This document shows positions 59,545-64,000 of a stretch of DNA of 64,000 nucleotides, piece by piece (the stretch's first letter is position 1; each line of letters starts with the position of its first letter). Source of the stretch: Mycobacterium conspicuum. GTDB taxonomy: Bacteria > Actinomycetota > Actinomycetes > Mycobacteriales > Mycobacteriaceae. The notes under the pieces were generated by a model. That model did no database searches. It was given only the letters and a program-made list of their open reading frames with translations, and was not told the origin of the DNA. The stretch lies in NCBI RefSeq assembly GCF_010730195.1, contig NZ_AP022613.1, positions 124,001-188,000 on the forward strand, read 5' to 3'. The translations under genes were made by a program, and so were the position numbers.

Positions 59545-60870
59545 ATGCGTTGCGCCGTCTTTGGCACCGGCTACCTGGGCGCCACCCACGCCGTCGGGAT
59601 GGCGGAACTCGGGCACGAGGTCGTCGGCGTCGACATCGACCCGGGCAAAGTCGCCAAGCTGGCCGGCGGCGACATCCCCTTCTACGAGCCCGGCCTCCGC
59701 AACCTGCTAACCAAAAACCTTGCCGCGGGCCGGCTTCGGTTCACCACCGACTACGACATGGCCGCCGAGTTCGCCGACGTGCACTTCCTGGGCGTCGGCA
59801 CGCCGCAGAAGAAGGGCGAATACGGAGCCGACCTGCGCCACGTGCATGCCGTGATCGACACGCTGGTGCCGAAGCTGACCAGATCGGCTGTGCTCATTGG
59901 CAAGTCGACGGTTCCGGTGGGCACCGCGGCCGAGTTGGGCCAGCGGGCCGCGGCGCTGGCGCGTCCCGGAGTGGACGTCGAGATCGCCTGGAATCCAGAG
60001 TTTCTGCGCGAGGGCTTCGCCGTGCGCGACACCTTGGAACCGGATCGCATTGTGCTTGGCGTGCAGGATGATTCGCCCCGAGCCGAGGCGGTGGTGCGCG
60101 AGCTCTACGCACCGATGCTCGACGCCGATGTGCCGTTCTTGGTGACCGATCTGCAGACCGCGGAGTTGGTCAAGGTGTCGGCCAATGCCTTTCTGGCAAC
60201 CAAGATTTCGTTCATCAACGCGATCTCCGAGGTGTGCGAGGCGGCGGGAGCGGACGTCACCGTGTTGGCCGATGCGCTCGGGTACGACTCGCGGATCGGG
60301 CGCAAATTCCTCAACGCCGGTTTGGGTTTCGGCGGAGGATGCCTGCCCAAGGACATCCGCGCGTTCATGGCCCGGGCCGGCGAACTGGGGGCCAACCAGG
60401 CGCTGACGTTTCTGCGCGAGGTGGACAGCATCAACATGCGCCGGCGCACCCGGATGGTCGAAGTGGCCACCGCCGCGTGCGGCGGCTCGCTGCTGGGCGC
60501 CAACATCGCCGTGCTCGGCGCGGCCTTCAAACCCGAATCCGACGACGTGCGGGACTCGCCCGCGCTCAACGTGGCGGGCCAGCTACAGCTCAACGGCGCC
60601 GCGGTCAACGTGTACGACCCGAAGGCCCTGGACAACGCCCGTCGGCAATTCCCCACGCTGAACTACGCGGTGACCGTCGCCGAGGCGTGCGAGGGCGCCG
60701 ACGCGGTCCTGGTGTTGACCGAATGGCAGGAGTTCATCGACCTCGCCCCCGGCGATCTGGCCGAGCGGGTGCGGGCCCGGGTCATCGTCGACGGCCGCAA
60801 TTGCCTCGATGCCCGACTCTGGCAGGCCGCCGGTTGGCGGGTATTCCGGCTGGGCGCGCCGCTGCCTTAG
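59545..60870 (+). CDS. udgA: UDP-glucose 6-dehydrogenase
   Basis: A 441-residue UDP-glucose/GDP-mannose dehydrogenase from ATG 59545. NAD motif CAVFGTGYLGATHAVGMAEL and VVGVDID; GVGTPQ; IGKSTVPVGT; NPEFLREG; the catalytic Cys in GFGGGCLPKDI; C-terminal FKPESDDVRDSP and NVYDPKA. It oxidises UDP-glucose to UDP-glucuronate using 2 NAD+. Equivalent to Rv0322. Its last 4 bp overlap the 3' end of the convergent methyltransferase-like gene. Confidence 0.9.
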   Translation: MRCAVFGTGYLGATHAVGMAELGHEVVGVDIDPGKVAKLAGGDIPFYEPGLRNLLTKNLAAGRLRFTTDYDMAAEFADVHFLGVGTPQKKGEYGADLRHVHAVIDTLVPKLTRSAVLIGKSTVPVGTAAELGQRAAALARPGVDVEIAWNPEFLREGFAVRDTLEPDRIVLGVQDDSPRAEAVVRELYAPMLDADVPFLVTDLQTAELVKVSANAFLATKISFINAISEVCEAAGADVTVLADALGYDSRIGRKFLNAGLGFGGGCLPKDIRAFMARAGELGANQALTFLREVDSINMRRRTRMVEVATAACGGSLLGANIAVLGAAFKPESDDVRDSPALNVAGQLQLNGAAVNVYDPKALDNARRQFPTLNYAVTVAEACEGADAVLVLTEWQEFIDLAPGDLAERVRARVIVDGRNCLDARLWQAAGWRVFRLGAPLP

Positions 60871-61505
60871 GGTCCCGAGGCGGCGCGCTGGTACACCGTC
60901 AGCTGATCGTAAACACCCCAAAATTGGACTGGCTGGCGCGAATCCACTTCGATCCAGTCTCTGCCGAGCAACCGGTGCAGCTCCTCGTCGCCGGTGTGGC
61001 CCTGCTGCTCGCCGATGTAGATGATGCGATTCCCGTTGTAGGCCTTCACTATTCGCGCACCGACATCCTGGGCGAAGGGTGGCCAGGACAGGAACAGCGT
61101 GCGGTCGGGGTGCAGCGCCGCCGCTTCGGCGCAGTCCTTCGCGGCGACCTCGGCGTACAGGTCGCCGCCGTGCCAACCGTTGGTGACCAACGTCGCGCCC
61201 GGGTTCAGGTCGTAACAGGCGACGTCGATCCCCAGTTGTGCAAGCAGGTAGGCCCAATACCCCGTGCCCGCAATGGGATCGACCAAGCCGCCGTGCGCGT
61301 GCTCGGCCACGAACGCGACGGTATCGGGGTCGGGAATGGTCCAGCAGTACTTCCGGACGAGCAGCTGCCGGTTCGGGAGCAGGGCCATGCTCTCGGCGAC
61401 GGGCCGGTCCAGGCGGAACTCGCCGACCACCGGGTTGCCCCGGAAGCTATCGGCGGCAACGAAATCCTTGACGGCATCCCAGAAGGGGTTGTTGATCACT
61501 TTCAT
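60867..61505 (-). CDS. class I SAM-dependent methyltransferase-like protein
   Basis: A 212-residue protein from ATG 61505. SAM motif I region DPIAGTGYWAYLLAQLGIDV, motif II CYDLNPGA and, at the place of motif IV, LFLSWPPFAQD. The (S/N/D)PPF/Y type suggests an amino-methyltransferase acting on a base or amine, but DNA, RNA and protein targets are all possible. No restriction gene is nearby. I recall no equivalent next to udgA in M. tuberculosis. Confidence 0.65.
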   Translation of the reverse strand: MKVINNPFWDAVKDFVAADSFRGNPVVGEFRLDRPVAESMALLPNRQLLVRKYCWTIPDPDTVAFVAEHAHGGLVDPIAGTGYWAYLLAQLGIDVACYDLNPGATLVTNGWHGGDLYAEVAAKDCAEAAALHPDRTLFLSWPPFAQDVGARIVKAYNGNRIIYIGEQQGHTGDEELHRLLGRDWIEVDSRQPVQFWGVYDQLTVYQRAASGP

Positions 61506-61645
61506 CGCTGAGGCACTCCCTCTCCCGAATCAATGTTGCGCCAAGTCGTGTCGGGGCGGGGTCGGGGACGTTAAATCCGGATCAGATCCGCTCGGCCATT
61601 GGCCTCGACCAGAAGCTTCGAGCAAGTGGTGCCATGCGCAAGAAG

Positions 61646-62944
61646 CTATGCGACGGCAAAGAGGCGCCACTCGCCGGGCACGCCCCTAAGCTCGTGCGCG
61701 CCGCGATCCTCGAATGCAAGTCCTGACCCGATCACGAGGTCGCGCAGCGTGCTGGACACCAGTACGTCGTTGGGCCCGGCCAGGGCACTCACCCGCGCCC
61801 CGATGTGCACACCGATCCCACCGATGTCATCGCCGCGGACCTCGCACTCGCCGGTGTGCAATCCGGCGCGCACCTGGATGCCTAACGCCAGCACCGCATC
61901 GCGGATCGCGATGGCGCAGCGGATCGCCCGTTGCGGGCCGTCGAACATCGCCAGGAAGCTGTCGCCCGACGTGTTCACCTCGCGACCGCGAAACCGTGCA
62001 AGCTGTGACCGTACGACGGCGTCGTGGGCATCAAGCAACGCACGCCAGTCACGGTCGCCGATCTCCGCCGCGCGGCGCGTCGAGTCAACGATATCGGTGA
62101 AGAGCACCGTGGCGAGCACCCGATCATCTGGCACGTCGGGCCGCTGGCCGGTGAGGAACTCGGCGACCTCGCGGAAGGACTGGTGCCACGGGTCGACGAA
62201 CTGGAACGCGTTGCGTCCTGGTAGCTCAACGTACTTCGCGCCCGGTATGCGATCAGCGATGAACTTCCCGCCAGCGGTCGGGACCAACGCGTCGTCGGTG
62301 TGGTGCAGGATGAGGGTTGGCACGCGGATCGTCGGCAGGATCGCCCGCACATCCAATTCGGTTGCGAGACTCAGCACGAGAGATAGGGCCCCTGGGCTCG
62401 CCGCCAGGCGTTCGTGTCGCGCCCAGGCTGCCCGAATCTCTTCGTTCCACGGCATATCCGGATTGAGCGCATGTTGGAACTCTCCCGTCCCCCACGTGGC
62501 GGGCACGGCGGCCCGGACTTCCTTGGGCGCTAGTCGCTCTGTGCCCGAGTAGCCCTCGAGCACCACCAGCGCGGTTGTTCGAGACGGATGCGTCGCCGCG
62601 AACAGCGCGGCCGGCGCGGACCCGCCGTTGGGTGCCAAAAGAACCGCCTCGCGACTCCCGAGATCGTCCAACACAGCGGTGATGCTGTCGGCCCACTGCT
62701 CCAAGGTCGGCAGCGCGCCCGGCGCGACGGGATCCGATGCTCCCGTGCCAGGCTGATCGAAGAAGATCAGCCGACCAAGCGATGTCATCGCCTCGGCCCA
62801 CCCTTGCAGCGACGGCAGCTCCGGAAAGACCTCACAGTTTGTGAACCAGTTTGGGACGAACACAATGTCGCGCTCGCGCTCAGCGGAGGCGCGATAAGCG
62901 ACGCGCAAGTCCCCGTTCAGCGCATAGCGCGTCTCCGAGAACAT
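61646..62944 (-). CDS. alpha/beta-hydrolase fused to class III cyclase domain, copy 2 (hydrolase nucleophile lost)
   Basis: A 432-residue protein paralogous to 19754-21100. In the hydrolase half the nucleophile elbow reads LLAPNGGSAPA: the Ser of GxSxG is Asn. In the cyclase half metal Asp residues are present in LFTDIVDSTRR and NTSGDSFLAMF, but the purine-specifying Lys before SGD is Asn. The same kind of Lys to Asn replacement is, as I recall, described for Rv1900c (LipJ). It may act as a ligand-binding regulator with noncanonical cyclase activity. Confidence 0.8.
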   Translation of the reverse strand: MFSETRYALNGDLRVAYRASAERERDIVFVPNWFTNCEVFPELPSLQGWAEAMTSLGRLIFFDQPGTGASDPVAPGALPTLEQWADSITAVLDDLGSREAVLLAPNGGSAPAALFAATHPSRTTALVVLEGYSGTERLAPKEVRAAVPATWGTGEFQHALNPDMPWNEEIRAAWARHERLAASPGALSLVLSLATELDVRAILPTIRVPTLILHHTDDALVPTAGGKFIADRIPGAKYVELPGRNAFQFVDPWHQSFREVAEFLTGQRPDVPDDRVLATVLFTDIVDSTRRAAEIGDRDWRALLDAHDAVVRSQLARFRGREVNTSGDSFLAMFDGPQRAIRCAIAIRDAVLALGIQVRAGLHTGECEVRGDDIGGIGVHIGARVSALAGPNDVLVSSTLRDLVIGSGLAFEDRGAHELRGVPGEWRLFAVA

Positions 62945-63000
62945 TTACGGAAGTCTAAGCCGGGAACCGGGTCTGGTTTCGGTGCATTTTTATGTGCCTA

Positions 63001-63402
63001 TTAATGCGTCCTTTGGCGAGTTGCTGCCTGCCGCTGTCCGTTGAAGGCGCTTTCAGTCGGTGGGTAGAAGTACTCCCGCCAGGCCGTGATCTTTTCGTCG
63101 CGCACCTCGTAGGCGCCCATCACGGGCCAACCTGTGTCTTTCCCGTCCAGGATCCAATGATCGCGGCGCTCCATCAGCACCACATTCCCGTCCACGGCTA
63201 GATGGCGGATTTCCAGCTCAACGCACGTTCCGCGCCCAAAAAATTGCTTCATGAGTTTGCCGATGGCGTCGCGGCCTGTGAGCTTCGGATAGGCCGGACC
63301 AATATCGAAACGCGCACCTTCGGCGAAGTGGCTCATGACCTCGTCGACGTCGTTTCTTCCCCATGCAGCCATCTCGGCCCGAACGATCTCCTCAGGCTTC
63401 AT
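63001..63402 (-). CDS. SnoaL/limonene-epoxide-hydrolase-like protein
   Basis: A 133-residue NTF2-fold protein from ATG 63402 (MKPEEIVRAEMAAWGRNDVD). Features: VMSHFAEGARFDIGPAYPKL, MERRDHWILDGKDTGWPVMG and EKITAWREYF; the Asp-Arg-Asp type triad of limonene-1,2-epoxide hydrolases is approximately conserved (D, R, D around RRDHW and DGK). Likely a small epoxide hydrolase or ketosteroid-isomerase-like enzyme. Substrate unknown. Confidence 0.7.
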   Translation of the reverse strand: MKPEEIVRAEMAAWGRNDVDEVMSHFAEGARFDIGPAYPKLTGRDAIGKLMKQFFGRGTCVELEIRHLAVDGNVVLMERRDHWILDGKDTGWPVMGAYEVRDEKITAWREYFYPPTESAFNGQRQAATRQRTH

Positions 63403-63615
63403 CGCGCCTCGCAGTGTGTTGTCGGGAGCTCCCAGGTGCGCTCGGAAGAGGTGCAAGCCATTAGATACCTCGTGTAGGGAAAGACGAATGGTGTGCCGCC
63501 AAATTCATCGCAGTTTCATACAGTTAGAAAGAGGTATCGGGCGGCTCCGTCGGAATCGACGGCTCTCGATGAAGTCGCAACATGGATAACCCCGAGCGGG
63601 CGTAGCCTGATCGTC

Positions 63616-64000
63616 GTGGATTACGCGGCCGCATTGCTCGAGGAGAACCGCGTCTTTGCGGATCTGATCCGCGACGCCGACCAATCCCTGCCGGTGCCCA
63701 CCTGTCCGGGCTGGGACATCCAGAAGCTGTTGCGGCACGTGGGTCGGGGCGACCGCTGGGCGGCGCAGATCGTCAGCGAAAGGCGTGACGACTACCTCGA
63801 TCCCCGCGAGGTCGAAGGCGGCAAGCCGCCGCCGGGTACCGACGACACCATCTCCTGGCTGCGCGGCGGCGCGCGACGGCTGATCGACGCGGTCGAGCTG
63901 TCCGGGGTCGAGGCCCCGGTCTGGACCTTCCTCGGCCCGCGCCCGGCGAACTGGTGGATCCGGCGACGACTGCACGAGGTGGCGGTGCACCGCGCCGACG
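63616..64000 (+). CDS. MDMPI/DinB-fold maleylpyruvate-isomerase-like protein, 3' end beyond window
   Basis: GTG 63616 opens a frame to the right edge (128 residues visible). The N-terminal four-helix metal-binding domain of the mycothiol-dependent maleylpyruvate isomerase family (TIGR03083-like) is present: LIRDADQSLPVPTCPGWDIQ, KLLRHVGRGDRWAAQIV and HEVAVHRAD, supplying the two His ligands. Such proteins may be mycothiol-S-transferases. Partial gene. Confidence 0.75.
   Translation, partial: MDYAAALLEENRVFADLIRDADQSLPVPTCPGWDIQKLLRHVGRGDRWAAQIVSERRDDYLDPREVEGGKPPPGTDDTISWLRGGARRLIDAVELSGVEAPVWTFLGPRPANWWIRRRLHEVAVHRAD

Overview
The window is high-GC actinobacterial DNA and almost certainly comes from a nontuberculous Mycobacterium. 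The two ends match, in order and orientation, the M. tuberculosis H37Rv block Rv0306 to Rv0322 as I remember it (no search was run): BluB-like protein, Rv0307c, L,D-transpeptidase-like Rv0309, Rv0310c, Rv0311, Rv0312, Rv0313, Rv0314c and the GH16 protein Rv0315 on the left; Rv0320, dcd (Rv0321) and udgA (Rv0322) on the right. Where M. tuberculosis has only a few genes between Rv0315 and Rv0320, this genome holds about 41 kb of accessory DNA.

Layout. 1-11.7 kb: the conserved block, interrupted by a DUF7159-type gene, an enoyl-reductase-like gene and a PadR-like regulator. 11.7-24 kb: membrane and envelope genes (GT39-like transferase, two tandem GAP-family proteins), a Zn alcohol dehydrogenase, a second DUF7159 gene, an alpha/beta-hydrolase-cyclase fusion and a prpE-mtnA pair. 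24.0-37.2 kb: a 13.2 kb catabolic or detoxification island bounded by a 45-bp duplication of the 3' end of mtnA. It has two regulators (truncated MalT/LuxR type and MocR type), then two gene blocks that each begin behind the same double-palindrome operator. 37.2-42.7 kb: VanY-like peptidase, DHFR-like, DUF732, CruF-like and Fic genes. 42.888-52.730 kb: a 9.8 kb integrated element resembling a phage satellite (comparable in size and plan to phiRv1/phiRv2). It sits in the 3' end of a tRNA-Gly(CCC) gene between 46-bp att repeats, with tyrosine integrase, repressor, excisionase, RepA-like ATPase beside an 11-bp phased iteron array, a lone major-capsid gene, and a cargo module of DUF5343, HEPN and DUF2971 proteins. 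53-64 kb: Rv0320-like, dcd, three tandem DUF7159 genes, udgA, and a tail of a methyltransferase-like protein, a second hydrolase-cyclase, a SnoaL-like protein and a partial MDMPI-like gene.

Three themes stand out. First, five DUF7159 proteins read as degenerate Hsp70/actin-fold domains with one membrane span and Pro- or Gly-rich exported tails; one lies directly beside a related protein (Rv0312-like) that keeps the Hsp70 phosphate-binding motifs. Second, the element cargo DUF5343-HEPN (RX4H)-DUF2971 is a candidate uncharacterised anti-phage or toxin module. Third, the 24-37 kb island carries its own operator code and a scar at a protein-gene 3' end, which points to site-specific or recombinational insertion even though no recombinase gene remains.
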